Source: a bacterium
GTDB lineage: Bacteria > CAIWAD01
Reading direction: 5' to 3'
Assembly: GCA_030429345.1 (NCBI GenBank)
Contig: JAUIFJ010000019.1
Span: 22,532-86,531 of the forward strand
DNA: 64,000 bases
A model generated the notes under the pieces. The model was given only the letters and a program-made list of their open reading frames with translations. It did no database searches and had not been told where the DNA came from. Both the position numbers and the translations under genes were made by a program. Shown piece after piece: positions 25,079 to 35,480 of the stretch; positions within the stretch are counted from its first letter, which is position 1, and the number at the start of each line of letters is the position of its first letter.

Positions 25079-27661
25079 TCACACAGCTCCTGGCAGCTTC
25101 GCCAGAGCCAGTCCCTGTGATCCATCCGCCTCCAGCCGCACAAGGTCCCCGTCAACGACTTTTCCCGCCAGCAGCAGCTCTGAGAGGGGCTCGAGCACTT
25201 CCGCGCGGATCACGCGCTTCAGGGGTCTCGCGCCCCAGGCGGGGTCGAAGCCCAGCTCGGCCAGGCGGTCGAGGGCTTCCGGCGAGGCCTCCAGCACCAG
25301 GCGGCGTTCGGCCAGCAGGTGGTCCAGCTGCTTCAGCTGAATGGCGACGATCTCGCGCAGTCGCTCCCTGTCCAGCTTGTGGAAGAGCACCTGGGCGTCG
25401 ATGCGATTCAGGAATTCCGGGCTGAAGCGCTCGCGCAGGGCGGCGCGGCAGCGCTCGGCGATCTGCTCTTCGTCCTGAAGCTCGAGGATGTACTGCGAGC
25501 CGATGTTGCTGGTCAGGATCAGGATCGTGTGACGGAAGTCCACGGTGCGTCCGAGGCCGTCCGTGAGACGCCCGTCGTCGAGCACCTGCAGCAGGATGTT
25601 CTGCACCTCGCGGTGGGCCTTCTCGATCTCGTCGAGCAGCACCACGCTGTAGGGCCGGCGTCTCACGGCCTCGCTCAATTGGCCGCCCTCCTCGTGGCCC
25701 ACATAGCCGGGAGGCGCGCCGATCAGCCGGCTGACACTGTGCTTTTCCATGTACTCGCTCATGTCGAGGCGCAAGAGGGCCCCTTCGTCGTCGAAGAGGA
25801 ACTCGGCCAGGGCCCGGGCCAGCTCGGTCTTGCCCACGCCCGTCGGGCCCAGGAAGAGAAAGCTGCCGATGGGCCGCCTGGGGTCCTGCAGGCCGGCGCG
25901 CGCCGTGCGGATCGAGCGTGAGACAAGGCGCAGCGCTTCCTCCTGGCCGACCACGCGCTCGCGCAGGCGGTCCTCCATGGCCAGCAGGCGGGCGCTCTCC
26001 GTTTCCAGCATGCGTGAGACGGGAATCCCCGTCCAGCGCCCGACCACCTGGGCAATGTCCTCGGCGCCGACCTCCTCGCGCACCAGGGGCTCGTCGCCCT
26101 GGGCTTCAACAAGTTGCTGCTGGGCCTTCTCCAGTTCCTGCTGCAGGGCCGGCAGGCGGCCGTACTCCAGCTCGGCCACCTTGTCCAGCTCGTCGCGGCG
26201 ACGGTGCAGCTCGGCCTGGCGGCGGGCCTCCTCCTGGCGCTCGCGCACATGGCGGATCGCCAGCACCAGTTCGCGCTGGTGCTGCCAGCGGCCGCGCAGG
26301 GCCTTGAGCTCTTCCTCCAGTTCCGCCAGTTCCTCTTTCAGCGCCGTGAGACGCTCGCGGACCTCCTTGCCGCTTTCGCGCTTCAGGGCTTCCTTCTCCA
26401 CCAGCAGGCGGGTACGGATGCGCTCGCGGTCGTCGATTTCCGCGGGCAGACTCTCGATCTCGATCTTGATCCGGCTTGCCGCCTCGTCCACCAGGTCGAT
26501 GGCCTTGTCCGGCAGGAAGCGTCCCGAGAGGTAGCGCTGGCTGAGCTTGACGGCCGCGCCGAGGGCCTCGTCGCGAATGCGGATGCCGTGATGCAACTCG
26601 TAGCGTTCGCGAAGGCCACGCAGGATCGCCAGGCTGTCCTCCGCCGAAGGCTCGGCGATGTGCACGGGCTGGAAGCGGCGCTCGAGGGCCTTGTCCTTCT
26701 CGATGTGCTTGCGGAACTCGTCCATCGTCGTCGCGCCGATGCAGCGCAAAAGGCCGCGGGCCAGGGCAGGCTTCAACATGTTGGCCGCGTCCTGCGCGCC
26801 CTCGGCGGCGCCGGCCCCGACCAGGGTGTGCAACTCGTCGATGAAGAGGATCAGCGCGCCCTCGGCGGCCTCGACTTCCTTGAGCACGGCCTTCAGCCGG
26901 TCCTCGAACTCGCCGCGGTACTTGGCTCCGGCTACCAGGGCCGCCAGGTCCAGGGCCAGCACGCGCTTGCCGGCCAGGCTCTCGGGCACATCTCCGGCGG
27001 CGATGCGCCCCGCGATGCCTTCGGCAATGGCCGTCTTGCCCACGCCGGGCTCGCCGATCAGCACCGGGTTGTTCTTGCTGCGGCGACTCAGGACCTGCAG
27101 CGTACGACGGATCTCGTCATCACGGCCGATCACGGGATCCAGCCTCCCGGCGGCCGCGTCCGCCGTCAGGTCCCGCGTATACTTGGCCAGGGCGCGGTAC
27201 TTGTCCTCCGCCCCCTCGTCGGTGACACGCTGTCCGCCGCGGACCTCCTTCAGGGCATGCTCGAGGCGCTCCTGTGTCACACCGGCGGCCTTCAGCACTT
27301 CCCCCGCTGCGCTGCCGTCGAGCATCGCCAGCAGCAGGTGCTCGCTGGAAATGAACTCGTCCTTGAACCGCCCCGCCGTCCTCGCGGCCGAATCCAAGAG
27401 CCGCGTCAACTCGCGGGCCGGCAGGACTTCCCCGCCATAGACCTTGGGCAGCTTCCCGATGCGCTCATCCAGCTGGCGCGCGAAATGCTCTCCCTGCACG
27501 CCGACCTTGGCCAGCAGCGCCCCTGCCAGGCCGTCCTCTTCCTTCAGCAGAGCCTTCAGCAGGTGCAGGCTGTTGACCTCCTGCTGCTCGGCGGCCCGCA
27601 CCAGGCCTTCCGCCTCCAGGAGGGCCTCGCGGGCCTTGAGGGTCAGTTTGTCGCTTCTCAT
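25079..27661 (-). CDS. clpB: ATP-dependent disaggregase ClpB
   Basis: 860 residues, the ClpB length (E. coli 857). An N-terminal Clp repeat domain (1-145) precedes the first AAA domain with Walker [10 protein letters not shown] and [12 protein letters not shown]. The coiled-coil M domain, about 400-530, is rich in Arg/Glu/Leu; it distinguishes ClpB from ClpA/C. The second AAA domain has [11 protein letters not shown] and LLDEIEKAH. ClpB rescues aggregated proteins together with DnaK, which is encoded at 58.5 kb. SD GAGGAG is present. I saw no CIRCE element; TTGTCA and CCCTATAG in the leader are a weak promoter candidate. Divergent from the beta-helix gene across a 252-bp gap. Confidence 0.97.
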   Translation of the reverse strand: MRSDKLTLKAREALLEAEGLVRAAEQQEVNSLHLLKALLKEEDGLAGALLAKVGVQGEHFARQLDERIGKLPKVYGGEVLPARELTRLLDSAARTAGRFKDEFISSEHLLLAMLDGSAAGEVLKAAGVTQERLEHALKEVRGGQRVTDEGAEDKYRALAKYTRDLTADAAAGRLDPVIGRDDEIRRTLQVLSRRSKNNPVLIGEPGVGKTAIAEGIAGRIAAGDVPESLAGKRVLALDLAALVAGAKYRGEFEDRLKAVLKEVEAAEGALILFIDELHTLVGAGAAEGAQDAANMLKPALARGLLRCIGATTMDEFRKHIEKDKALERRFQPVHIAEPSAEDSLAILRGLRERYELHHGIRIRDEALGAAVKLSQRYLSGRFLPDKAIDLVDEAASRIKIEIESLPAEIDDRERIRTRLLVEKEALKRESGKEVRERLTALKEELAELEEELKALRGRWQHQRELVLAIRHVRERQEEARRQAELHRRRDELDKVAELEYGRLPALQQELEKAQQQLVEAQGDEPLVREEVGAEDIAQVVGRWTGIPVSRMLETESARLLAMEDRLRERVVGQEEALRLVSRSIRTARAGLQDPRRPIGSFLFLGPTGVGKTELARALAEFLFDDEGALLRLDMSEYMEKHSVSRLIGAPPGYVGHEEGGQLSEAVRRRPYSVVLLDEIEKAHREVQNILLQVLDDGRLTDGLGRTVDFRHTILILTSNIGSQYILELQDEEQIAERCRAALRERFSPEFLNRIDAQVLFHKLDRERLREIVAIQLKQLDHLLAERRLVLEASPEALDRLAELGFDPAWGARPLKRVIRAEVLEPLSELLLAGKVVDGDLVRLEADGSQGLALAKLPGAV

Positions 27662-27913
27662 CCTCGGAGTTCTCCTCTATAGGGTATGACCCCTGACAAG
27701 GCGGAAAACTGGTGGATTGCGGGGGAAGTTCCCGCAGCCCAATAGATGAGGCGTGCATCTTCAGCGATCAATGGCGACTACCGCCAGCAGTCTCTCCGGA
27801 CCTGTCGCCGCCACATGGGAAAGGTTGCTCCATTCGGATACACTTGACAAAGGTCTTGGCTAGCGGGAACTCTTGTTGCTATTCTCCGAACACTGGTCGA
27901 ACCGGGAGAATCC

Positions 27914-30337
27914 ATGCGCATCCTGCTTCTCATCCTGCTTGCCCTGCCCGCCGCCTGGGGTGAGATTCGACATGTGCCGGAGGACCACGGGACGATTCAG
28001 GAGGCGATTGATGCAACCTCAGCCGGCGATACGGTTCAAGTAGCTCCCGGAACTTGGCACGAGAATCTCGTCTACCCCGCCCACGCAATCTGCCTTACAT
28101 CGAATTTTTTATTCAGCCAGGATTCGCTGGACATTATCAACACGATTCTAGATGGGGATTCTCTGGCCACGGTAGTCACAATCCAAGGAACTCTTGACGG
28201 TCAAAGCATTCTTTGTGGATTCACGATTCAAAATGGACTGGGGTATTGGGAAGGCATCGGAATCGAAAGCATAGGGGGTGGTGTTCACATTCAAGGCGAC
28301 GTGTCATTTTTGCTTCGGGATCTAGTTTTCAGGGATAATGTTAGCCCCTACCATGGTTCGGCAATTCGCAATTCGCCTCGCCTAGATAATCAATCACTTG
28401 TTCAGCTGCGGAACTTGAAATTCGAAGTAAATCCCATTGAAAGAGTGAGTACTAGCCGATATGCCCAAGTCCGTCTTGATACGGATGCTAGCATTCATGC
28501 CCAGCAACTCTACATCGACGGCGAGTTTGAATCTAAGCAAGGTCTGTATTTAACGTCTGGAGATAGCCTGGTCGTGAAGGATCTGTCCGTACGCAATTGC
28601 GACCTTATGTGGATAAGTCTTATCGCAGATTCAAATGTCTGCGTATCTGACTTTCAATTGTTGGATTGTAGAAATGTAGCTCCCGTGATTAAATGCCTAT
28701 CAGGACGGCTTTCATGTAGTAATCTTCGATTCGAGGACAACTTTTGGATGAGTGAACACGCTTTCTATGGAGTTTGGCTTAATGGTGAGCTAGCAATTAT
28801 CGATTCGATCCAATTTCTGAATAATAGAATGAATCTTGCTGATGGTGAATCATCCTCAACAATTGCGCGCATAGCAAGTTATAGTGAACGGGGTTCAGTC
28901 AGCAATATGATTATGCGCTACAACACTGTTGATGACAGTATTCCAGAAGGTGATAGTTATGGCGAATTGGCATGGCTTACTAGCGTCAACTTGCTGAACT
29001 CAGAATTCACGGACAATCACCTTCACCTCAATCCTTCCCAGAACGCATCCAGAGAAGGCGTTGAAGGTGGAATGGTAAAGGTGACTGTCCTGCTTCCGGA
29101 GGAGTATGTGATGCAGAATGTCCGCTTCGAGGACAATCTGGTGACAGACAGGCGCGACTTTTCAGTGCTTCCAGATGCATATTACCCTGGCATCTTTGGA
29201 AGATCATTGTACTTCATCGGAACAAATTCGGCAGACACATTGACAATACGAGATCTATACTTTAGAAACGAACGAAGCCCAAACATAGCACCTGAATACA
29301 GCACAACTGCCGGTTTAGCAGGAGTTGGTAACACCTTCTATCTGCAGGCGCATCCAAACGTGCAATGTCTGACAATGGAAAACATCAACATTATCGATTG
29401 CGATGACGGTGGTATGTATGTTGAATCAGGTGCATGGAATCAACGGTTGAGTGGTTTCCAGATTGTCAATGTCAATCGAATGGGTCTGCTATATGATGCA
29501 TACAATGCTGACCAAGGCATTCATGAAATCTCGAATGGCTGGATCCACAACATTGTAGAGCAACTTGCATACATGCCATACCCATACATTTGGAGCATTC
29601 AACGTCCTGCAGTCATCACACAGGATGGTGACCATCTTCAATTATCAAATGTTACCATCACAGATTGCTTTACAAACTGCTTCATGATTACCAACGCTGA
29701 ATGGAGGAATAGCATTTTCTCTGGAAATACCTATGACCACTTGTTCGTTCCATACTACGGTGATCTTGGCAGTTCATTCTCCTACTGCAACTTGCAAGAG
29801 GAGATGCCCGGAAGTTTCAATCAGTTAGATCAAGACCCACTTTTCGATGGGGCACAGCCTCCAATGCTCTCTCAGTCCTCTCCATGCATCGATGCTGGAA
29901 ACCCTGATACTAGCTACAATGACTCGGAAGACCCTGGCAACCCGGGATTCGCACTTTGGCCAAGTCAGGGTGGCATTCGGTCAGATATGGGTGTCACGGG
30001 TGGCCCCAGGGCATTCTTACCCGAGGCGAGCATGGATATCGCACACCCGCGGGAAAGCGGTGGCAGTTTGGCTGGTGAGATTCGTCTTTCCCCGGCCTTT
30101 CCCAATCCCTTCAACTCATCTACTCGACTGCAGTTTGAACTACCTCATTCGGGCCCGCTATCTATTCGACTGTACAATGTCCGCGGACAACTTGTCCGCG
30201 TTGTCCTTGAGCAAGAGATGGCAGCTGGAATCCACGAACTGACTCTCCATGCTCAGGATCTGGCCAGCGGTGTATACTTTCTCCACTTCGACACACTGAA
30301 AGAGACGGCGGTGCAGAAAGTGCTGCATCTCAAGTAG
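27914..30337 (+). CDS. Secreted right-handed beta-helix protein with C-terminal sorting domain
   Basis: 807 residues. Signal peptide MRILLLILLALPAAWG, then the typical opening of secreted parallel beta-helix proteins (IRHVPEDHGTIQEAIDATSA, GDTVQVAPGTWHENL), a long coil region with short repeated strand-turn units, and SPCIDAGNPDTSYND at the end of the helix. A sorting domain closes it (AFPNPFNSSTRLQFEL ... ASGVYFLHF). SD GGGAG precedes the ATG. The central ~1.9 kb is much more AT-rich than its neighbours and uses AT-ending codons (about 43% GC in a 60-base sample), while signal peptide and sorting domain keep the local composition. Surface or extracellular; possible polysaccharide-related role is inference only. 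Confidence 0.86.
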   Translation: MRILLLILLALPAAWGEIRHVPEDHGTIQEAIDATSAGDTVQVAPGTWHENLVYPAHAICLTSNFLFSQDSLDIINTILDGDSLATVVTIQGTLDGQSILCGFTIQNGLGYWEGIGIESIGGGVHIQGDVSFLLRDLVFRDNVSPYHGSAIRNSPRLDNQSLVQLRNLKFEVNPIERVSTSRYAQVRLDTDASIHAQQLYIDGEFESKQGLYLTSGDSLVVKDLSVRNCDLMWISLIADSNVCVSDFQLLDCRNVAPVIKCLSGRLSCSNLRFEDNFWMSEHAFYGVWLNGELAIIDSIQFLNNRMNLADGESSSTIARIASYSERGSVSNMIMRYNTVDDSIPEGDSYGELAWLTSVNLLNSEFTDNHLHLNPSQNASREGVEGGMVKVTVLLPEEYVMQNVRFEDNLVTDRRDFSVLPDAYYPGIFGRSLYFIGTNSADTLTIRDLYFRNERSPNIAPEYSTTAGLAGVGNTFYLQAHPNVQCLTMENINIIDCDDGGMYVESGAWNQRLSGFQIVNVNRMGLLYDAYNADQGIHEISNGWIHNIVEQLAYMPYPYIWSIQRPAVITQDGDHLQLSNVTITDCFTNCFMITNAEWRNSIFSGNTYDHLFVPYYGDLGSSFSYCNLQEEMPGSFNQLDQDPLFDGAQPPMLSQSSPCIDAGNPDTSYNDSEDPGNPGFALWPSQGGIRSDMGVTGGPRAFLPEASMDIAHPRESGGSLAGEIRLSPAFPNPFNSSTRLQFELPHSGPLSIRLYNVRGQLVRVVLEQEMAAGIHELTLHAQDLASGVYFLHFDTLKETAVQKVLHLK

Positions 30338-30416
30338 TTGCCGGGCATTCAGCCAGGTTGACTCGGCAGCTGATGTTATCGATTCCAAAACCGCCGCCGT
30401 CCATCCTTCACCTTCC

Positions 30417-32078
30417 CTACTCCAGGGTAATCACCCTGTACATGCCGGAGCTGTTCTCCGCGGGCGGAGGCAGGAGCAGGCTGGTTTCGCTCTGCAGGCT
30501 CCATTGCACCCAGAGGGCGAAAGGGTCGCTGCGATACTCGACGCGGTAGGAGCTCGCGTTCTCGACCGCGTTCCAGTTGAGCTGCAGCAGTCCGTTGGGC
30601 AGACGGGAGATCTGCACTTGCGGCGCTTCGGGGGGCGCGGGCTGGGGCAGGCGGAAATCGAACCAGAGCGGCAGGTGATCCGAGGCGGCGGGGGTGTCGC
30701 CTTCCTGCAGCTGCCAGGCGCTGAGCAGGCTGTCGTCCAGGGCCGGCGTCCAGAGCACTCCGGCGCCGAGGGCCTCGAGCACGCTGGCCGTATACAAAAT
30801 GTAATCCAGGCGTCCCGGCGGATAGCTGGAGAACTCGTTGAACCAGGTGAAGGCATCCGCGCGTGTGGCATGGCGCGGGATGGCGTCGGCCAGGGGGCTG
30901 CCGTCCCAGTCCGGCGGGCTGTCGGGGCCGTAGGAGCCGTTGTCGACGATGTCGCCCGTCAGCAGGGTCACGAGCTGCTGCCGCTCGCCGACCAGGTTGA
31001 AATCGCCCGCCAGCAGCATCGGAGTGTCCTCGGGCAGGTGGAGACGGCCGCCGGGTTCGCGGGCGTCCTTGAGGAACGCGACCAGGCCGTCGGCCTCGTC
31101 CTGGCGCTGGGCATCCGCCGAGCAGCAGCGCAGGTGGCAGGCCACCAGCAGCAGGCTGTCGCCCAGGGCGGCGGAAGCGTCGATCAGGGCCGCTGTCTCA
31201 CGGTAGCCGGACTGTACTTCCCAGGCATTCCGGATCGGGAAGCGGCTGGCGATCACATTGCCGGCGTCCTCTTTGACCGCCTGCCAGCTGCCGCTTTCGG
31301 GCAGCAGCGTTTCCAGCCGGGTGGCTACCTGCGCCGCGCTCTGGTCCCAGACCTCGCAGAAGACAATCAGGTCGGGCTCGGCTGCCCGCAGGATGCGCTG
31401 GTAGACGGATGTGAGACCACTGTTGAAGAGGCTGCCGCTGAGCACATTCCAGCTCAGCAGGCGCACACCTTCCGCGGGGCGAGGCAGGCAGGCCGTCGGC
31501 AGCTCCGGCAGGCTGCCCGCGCCAAGGTCGAGACTCACGGACCCGCTGTCCGGCAGGCGGTCCCCTCCGTTCGTGTACACGACGGCGCGCACCGTATCCC
31601 ACGGAAAGAGCGGGCTGCCCGTGGGCGTAGCGGCCAGGTCGAGGGCGATCTCGAAGAAGGACGAGGAATGGCTGGGCAACTGGCGCAGGCCGATGTCGTC
31701 GTGAAACACCGTACTCCCGCTGCCTCCCGCGCTGTAGACCGTGCCGCTGCGCGAGCCGAAGGTCCAGACCAGTTCGGCACCCAGGCCCTGTGTCGAGAGG
31801 CCGGTGGCCGGGTTGGCGTCCGTGTCCAGCACCAGGCGCAGGCTGTTGTCCTGCTGCAGCAGGAGCTCTTCGTCAAAGGAGAGCTTCAGCACCAGGGTCC
31901 ATTCGTCGCGGACCGCCTGCAGGCTCGTCAGGTCGGGAAAGGCATCGCCGACGCCGTCCGTGGCCAGGACCGGCAACCCGGTCCATTCCGCATCGAGGCC
32001 GTCGATGGTGACTCGGGCCCACTCGGCGCGCAGCAGGGCAGGCAGGCAGATCAGGGAAAGCAGGAGCAGGTTCTTCAT
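30417..32078 (-). CDS. Secreted endonuclease/exonuclease/phosphatase-family protein
   Basis: 553 residues with signal peptide (NLLLLSLICLPALLRA). Residues ~20-190 look like a DOMON/CBM9-like beta domain (VTIDGLDAEWTGLPVLATD). Residues ~205-470 are an EEP-superfamily domain with LLSWNVLSG, FCEVWD (metal Glu), ACHLRC, AGDFNLVG, RLDYILY and ASDHLPLWFDF (catalytic Asp-His). About 80 residues of fibronectin III-like sequence follow (LNWNAVENASSYRVEYR). No sorting domain of the kind found in its neighbours. Such proteins cleave DNA or phosphodiesters; an extracellular or periplasmic nuclease is the likely role. Convergent with the beta-helix gene. Confidence 0.87.
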   Translation of the reverse strand: MKNLLLLSLICLPALLRAEWARVTIDGLDAEWTGLPVLATDGVGDAFPDLTSLQAVRDEWTLVLKLSFDEELLLQQDNSLRLVLDTDANPATGLSTQGLGAELVWTFGSRSGTVYSAGGSGSTVFHDDIGLRQLPSHSSSFFEIALDLAATPTGSPLFPWDTVRAVVYTNGGDRLPDSGSVSLDLGAGSLPELPTACLPRPAEGVRLLSWNVLSGSLFNSGLTSVYQRILRAAEPDLIVFCEVWDQSAAQVATRLETLLPESGSWQAVKEDAGNVIASRFPIRNAWEVQSGYRETAALIDASAALGDSLLLVACHLRCCSADAQRQDEADGLVAFLKDAREPGGRLHLPEDTPMLLAGDFNLVGERQQLVTLLTGDIVDNGSYGPDSPPDWDGSPLADAIPRHATRADAFTWFNEFSSYPPGRLDYILYTASVLEALGAGVLWTPALDDSLLSAWQLQEGDTPAASDHLPLWFDFRLPQPAPPEAPQVQISRLPNGLLQLNWNAVENASSYRVEYRSDPFALWVQWSLQSETSLLLPPPAENSSGMYRVITLE

Positions 32079-32293
32079 CTGCCAAGAATGGCATTCTCCG
32101 AAGGGGCGTCAAAGCAAAAAGACTCCTGCAGATTCCCGTATTCGGCGGAACCTGGGAAGTCGAGATCGAATTCGATCCCAGGTCGAAGCTCTCCCTTGCC
32201 AGTGGTATTTGTTAGAAAGGGGAGAGAAAATCGTGATGCCCCCTGCGCTTCCGGGTGTCATCTTGCGGAGCGAATGAACAGGAGGACCCGAGA

Positions 32294-32902
32294 ATGAACA
32301 CCCTGAACACCCTGGCCCTGGCCCTGGCCCTGTTGCTGCTGACGGGCCTGACGGAGAAAGCAATGACGAAAAACCTGGAATCGGCAACCTTCGGCGCCGG
32401 CTGTTTCTGGTGCGTGGAGGCGGTCTTCAGCGAGCTGAAGGGCGTGCACTCGGTGGTCTCCGGCTACAGCGGCGGCCACGATCCGGACCCCGACTACCGC
32501 GAAGTCTGCAGCGGGGAAAGCGGACACGCCGAAGTCTGCCAGATCACCTATGATCCCGGAGTGATCACCTTCGGCGAACTACTGGAAGTCTTCTGGCAGA
32601 CACACGACCCGACGACCCTGAACCGCCAGGGCGCCGACCGCGGCACACAGTACCGTTCCGTGATCTTCTATCATGACGCGGAGCAGCAGCGCCAGGCGAC
32701 GGAGTACAAAAAGCGCCTCGACGCCTCCGGCGCCTTCAACGACCCGATCGTCACCGAGATCAGCCCGTATACGGACTTCTACAAGGCCGAGCCCTACCAC
32801 CAGGACTACTACGCCAACAACAGCCAGCAGGGCTACTGCCAGTTCGTGATCGTGCCCAAGCTCGAGAAGTTCCGCAAGGTCTTTGCGGAGAAGCTCAAGT
32901 AG
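32294..32902 (+). CDS. msrA: Peptide-methionine (S)-S-oxide reductase with export signal
   Basis: 202 residues from the ATG at 32294 (AGGAGG upstream). It begins with a hydrophobic export segment (TLALALALLLLTGL), so the enzyme is probably periplasmic; starting at MTKNLES would give a cytoplasmic form. The MsrA active site FGAGCFWCVEAVF contains the catalytic cysteine, and GYSGG, YREVCSG, HAEV, YHDAEQ and PYHQDYY are conserved MsrA blocks. It reduces S-epimers of oxidised methionine. No resolving Cys-rich tail was recognised beyond the Cys near QGYCQFVIV. A palindromic repeat begins at the base after the stop. Confidence 0.95.
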   Translation: MNTLNTLALALALLLLTGLTEKAMTKNLESATFGAGCFWCVEAVFSELKGVHSVVSGYSGGHDPDPDYREVCSGESGHAEVCQITYDPGVITFGELLEVFWQTHDPTTLNRQGADRGTQYRSVIFYHDAEQQRQATEYKKRLDASGAFNDPIVTEISPYTDFYKAEPYHQDYYANNSQQGYCQFVIVPKLEKFRKVFAEKLK

Positions 32903-33075
32903 GAGCTCACACGGAGGGCACGGAGGGGACAGAGAACACGGAGTTTTTAAGAACTCACGCGGAGACGCGGAGGCGTAGAAGGATTCCTCTTCGCGCCTCT
33001 GCGTCTCTGCGTGAGAACTCTTCTTTGAAACTCTCTGTGTTCTCCGTCTTCTCCGTGCCTCCGTGCGAGCTCTTC
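32903..33075. repeat. Palindromic intergenic repeat, copy 3 (complete nested element)
   Basis: Outer arms GAGCTCACACGGAGG...GAGAACACGGAG and the complement CTGTGTTCTCCGTC...CCTCCGTGCGAGCTC enclose an inner palindrome, AAGAACTCACGCGGAGACGC with GCGTCTCTGCGTGAGAACTC. The element starts immediately after the msrA stop. Best preserved of five copies. Confidence 0.82.
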
Positions 33076-33172
33076 CGTCTTGCCAGTTTCAAGGGCTTTG
33101 GCTATTCTTGGTTTCCCGCCAGCAGTTGGTTGACTCCCTCTCCCCTTGTCTTTGCCTCTGGAGAGGTGCGCC

Positions 33173-35257
33173 ATGTCTTTTCGAGTCCTGTTTCTATGCC
33201 TGATCCTGGCCGTTCGTTTGTCCCCGGCACAGAATCCGATCTCTCTGGCAGAGACCTTCTCGAACCGGGCCCTTTGCTCCTGTGATACGGGGATCGCCGT
33301 CGCCTTGGGCAGCCAGCTGCTGATCCTTGATCCGGTCGATACGGATGAGCTCCGGGTGCTGGGCCGGTTGCGCCTGGATGCCCAGGTGGAAAGCCTGGTT
33401 GGCAGGGGTAACACTGTATACGCGGGTTTGCGCAATGGCACTCTCTGCGTCATCGACGCGGAGGATCCGGCGGATCCACAGGTCGCCTTTTGTCAGACAA
33501 CGGCCGCAACACCGCTCTCCATGCATGCCGCGGGAGACCTGCTGGCGCTCGCCGAAGGGGAAGGTGGCCTCGAATTCTACGATGTCTCCCAGGCCCTTTC
33601 CCCCTTGCTGCTGGCCCAGGTGCTTACGCCGAGTCCGGCCTACTCCGTCGCGTTGAGTGACACCCTGGCGATCGGCGGACTGGACGACGATGTGATCCTC
33701 TATGATCTGCGTTCACCTGCCTCTCCGCTTGCGCTTTCCGGGCATGCCCTTCCCTCTCCGGCACTTGCCCAAGTACTGGATGGAACTCGCGCCCTGCTGG
33801 CCTGCGGAAGCCAGGGGCTGCGGATCCTTGATTTCGCCGATCCGTTGGCACCGAGCCTGGGTCCGCCGACCACCTACGGCCCTTATGTGCACACAGTCGC
33901 CTTGCGGGACAGCCTGCTGCTCGTCGCCGGCATCGACTACGTGGACCTGCATCGCCTGGATCCCCTGCTGAGGCGCCTGGATCACTGGCCCAGCCTCTGG
34001 GGAACTCATGGCGGCGTGCTGACGGAAGAAGCCTGCTGGCTGGCCCAGGGCGAGAACGGCCTGCAGGTGCTGGCCTTGAGTGACACGGACACACTCAGCG
34101 CCGCCGCTCAGCTGGCCCTTCCGGACTGGGCCGGATCGCTGGCGAGGCAAGAGGATCGCCTGGCGATTCTCGATCCACTGATCGGCTTGTACTCAATGGA
34201 CCTGCAGGATCCCGGCTTTCCGCTTCCCACTGCGCCCTATCTGCATCCAGGCACGATTCGCGCCTTCTGCCTGAATGAGCAGGGCGCCTGCCTGGCCCGC
34301 GCCGAGGGGCTGGAATGGATCAACTTCGACCCGCAGCTGCCGCCGACACAGGAAGAGAGCTGGGCAATCCCCTGCGAGGTTCGGCATCTCCACGCCGCAG
34401 GGGAGTTCACCCTGGCGGCCTGCACGGACGGATTGCTGAAGGTGATCCGCAGGGACCCGGAACCCGCCGTCGTCGACCAGCTTCCGACGCCGCAGAATGC
34501 CAGCGCGCTGGGCGCACTGGGCGAGCACACTTTTCTGGCGGATCACAGCGGAGGCCTACGACTCCTGTCCGTAGACGATAGCGGCGGTATCCAGGTCCTG
34601 GGCGAGTACACGGAACCGGGAGGCATCCAGGCGGCCACCGCCGCCGGGAGCCTGCTCGGACTCGCCGGTGGAGCTCCGGCAAGACTCCTGCTCCTTGAGT
34701 GGATGGGGTCGTTCTTCGTGGATAGAGGCGAGGTCGCCCTGGAGGACTCGGTCCTCTCCCTGGGGCTCGGAGAAGAAACACTCTGGGTTCTGTCGCACGA
34801 TGGCGTGCTCAGCGTATACGACATCCAGGCACCCGGCCTGATCACATTCCTTGCCTCGACGCTGGTCGATCCGCAAAGCGAGTCGATCCTGGCCGTCGAC
34901 GACCGGATCTACATAGGCGAGGCCCAGCGCGGGCTGCGGGCCTATGTATACAACCCGGAAACAGGAATCCGACGCGAGAAGGCCTTCCGTCCACAAGGCA
35001 TGGAACTCCTTCCGCCCTGGCCGAACCCCTTCAATGGCCGTTTGAACTACAACATCCAGCTCCAGGCCGCGGGGCCGGTCCGCCTGCGCCTCTTCGACCT
35101 GCGCGGCGCGAGAGTGCTTGAGCGAAAGCTGGGGCGATTGGTTCCAGGGAGCCACACGGGAACCCTGGAGCTGCAGGGGCAGAGCGGTGGTCTCTACTTC
35201 CTGCAGCTGGAAACAGCCGCGGGCTTCAGCACACGAAAGGTGAGCTACATCCCTTGA
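33173..35257 (+). CDS. Secreted LVIVD/propeller-like protein with C-terminal sorting domain
   Basis: 694 residues from the ATG at 33173 (GGAGAGG upstream); signal peptide FRVLFLCLILAVRLSPA. The body is built from repeats such as LLILDPVDTDELRVLGRL, LRILDFADPLAPSL and LEFYDVSQALSPLLLAQ, the LVIVD-like pattern of seven-bladed propellers. The end is a sorting domain (PPWPNPFNGRLNYNIQL ... GGLYFLQL ... TRKVSYIP), more divergent than the others and lacking the usual LLL end. Similar overall to the 154-2481 protein. Surface-exposed; ligand unknown. Confidence 0.82.
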   Translation: MSFRVLFLCLILAVRLSPAQNPISLAETFSNRALCSCDTGIAVALGSQLLILDPVDTDELRVLGRLRLDAQVESLVGRGNTVYAGLRNGTLCVIDAEDPADPQVAFCQTTAATPLSMHAAGDLLALAEGEGGLEFYDVSQALSPLLLAQVLTPSPAYSVALSDTLAIGGLDDDVILYDLRSPASPLALSGHALPSPALAQVLDGTRALLACGSQGLRILDFADPLAPSLGPPTTYGPYVHTVALRDSLLLVAGIDYVDLHRLDPLLRRLDHWPSLWGTHGGVLTEEACWLAQGENGLQVLALSDTDTLSAAAQLALPDWAGSLARQEDRLAILDPLIGLYSMDLQDPGFPLPTAPYLHPGTIRAFCLNEQGACLARAEGLEWINFDPQLPPTQEESWAIPCEVRHLHAAGEFTLAACTDGLLKVIRRDPEPAVVDQLPTPQNASALGALGEHTFLADHSGGLRLLSVDDSGGIQVLGEYTEPGGIQAATAAGSLLGLAGGAPARLLLLEWMGSFFVDRGEVALEDSVLSLGLGEETLWVLSHDGVLSVYDIQAPGLITFLASTLVDPQSESILAVDDRIYIGEAQRGLRAYVYNPETGIRREKAFRPQGMELLPPWPNPFNGRLNYNIQLQAAGPVRLRLFDLRGARVLERKLGRLVPGSHTGTLELQGQSGGLYFLQLETAAGFSTRKVSYIP

Positions 35258-35274
35258 TGGAAGGGCTGGATTCA

Positions 35275-35413
35275 GAAGAAGAACTCACGCAGAGACGCAG
35301 AGGCGCTGGAAGAAGATTTTCTCTCCGCGCCTCCGCGTCTCTGCGTGAGAACTCTTCTCTATTGAATCTCCGTGTTCTCTGTATCCTCCGCGCCCTCCGT
35401 GCGAGCTCTTCTA
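35275..35413. repeat. Palindromic intergenic repeat, copy 4
   Basis: Contains the inner palindrome (AGAACTCACGCAGAGACGCA with GCGTCTCTGCGTGAGAACTC) and one outer arm (CTCCGTGTTCTCTGTATCC ... CCTCCGTGCGAGCTCTTCTA). It lies between convergent genes, 18 bp after one stop and about 70 bp from the other. Confidence 0.78.
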
Positions 35414-35480
35414 AAGAATAACCCACCGACAAAAACCGGCCTTGTGTTCTTTCTGACGGGCGCGCTGAGCACAAGGAAAG

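Noticed and set aside
27662..27913. CIRCE element in the clpB/beta-helix intergenic region
   Set aside because: No TTAGCACTC...GAGTGCTAA-like repeat is present here or before dnaK.
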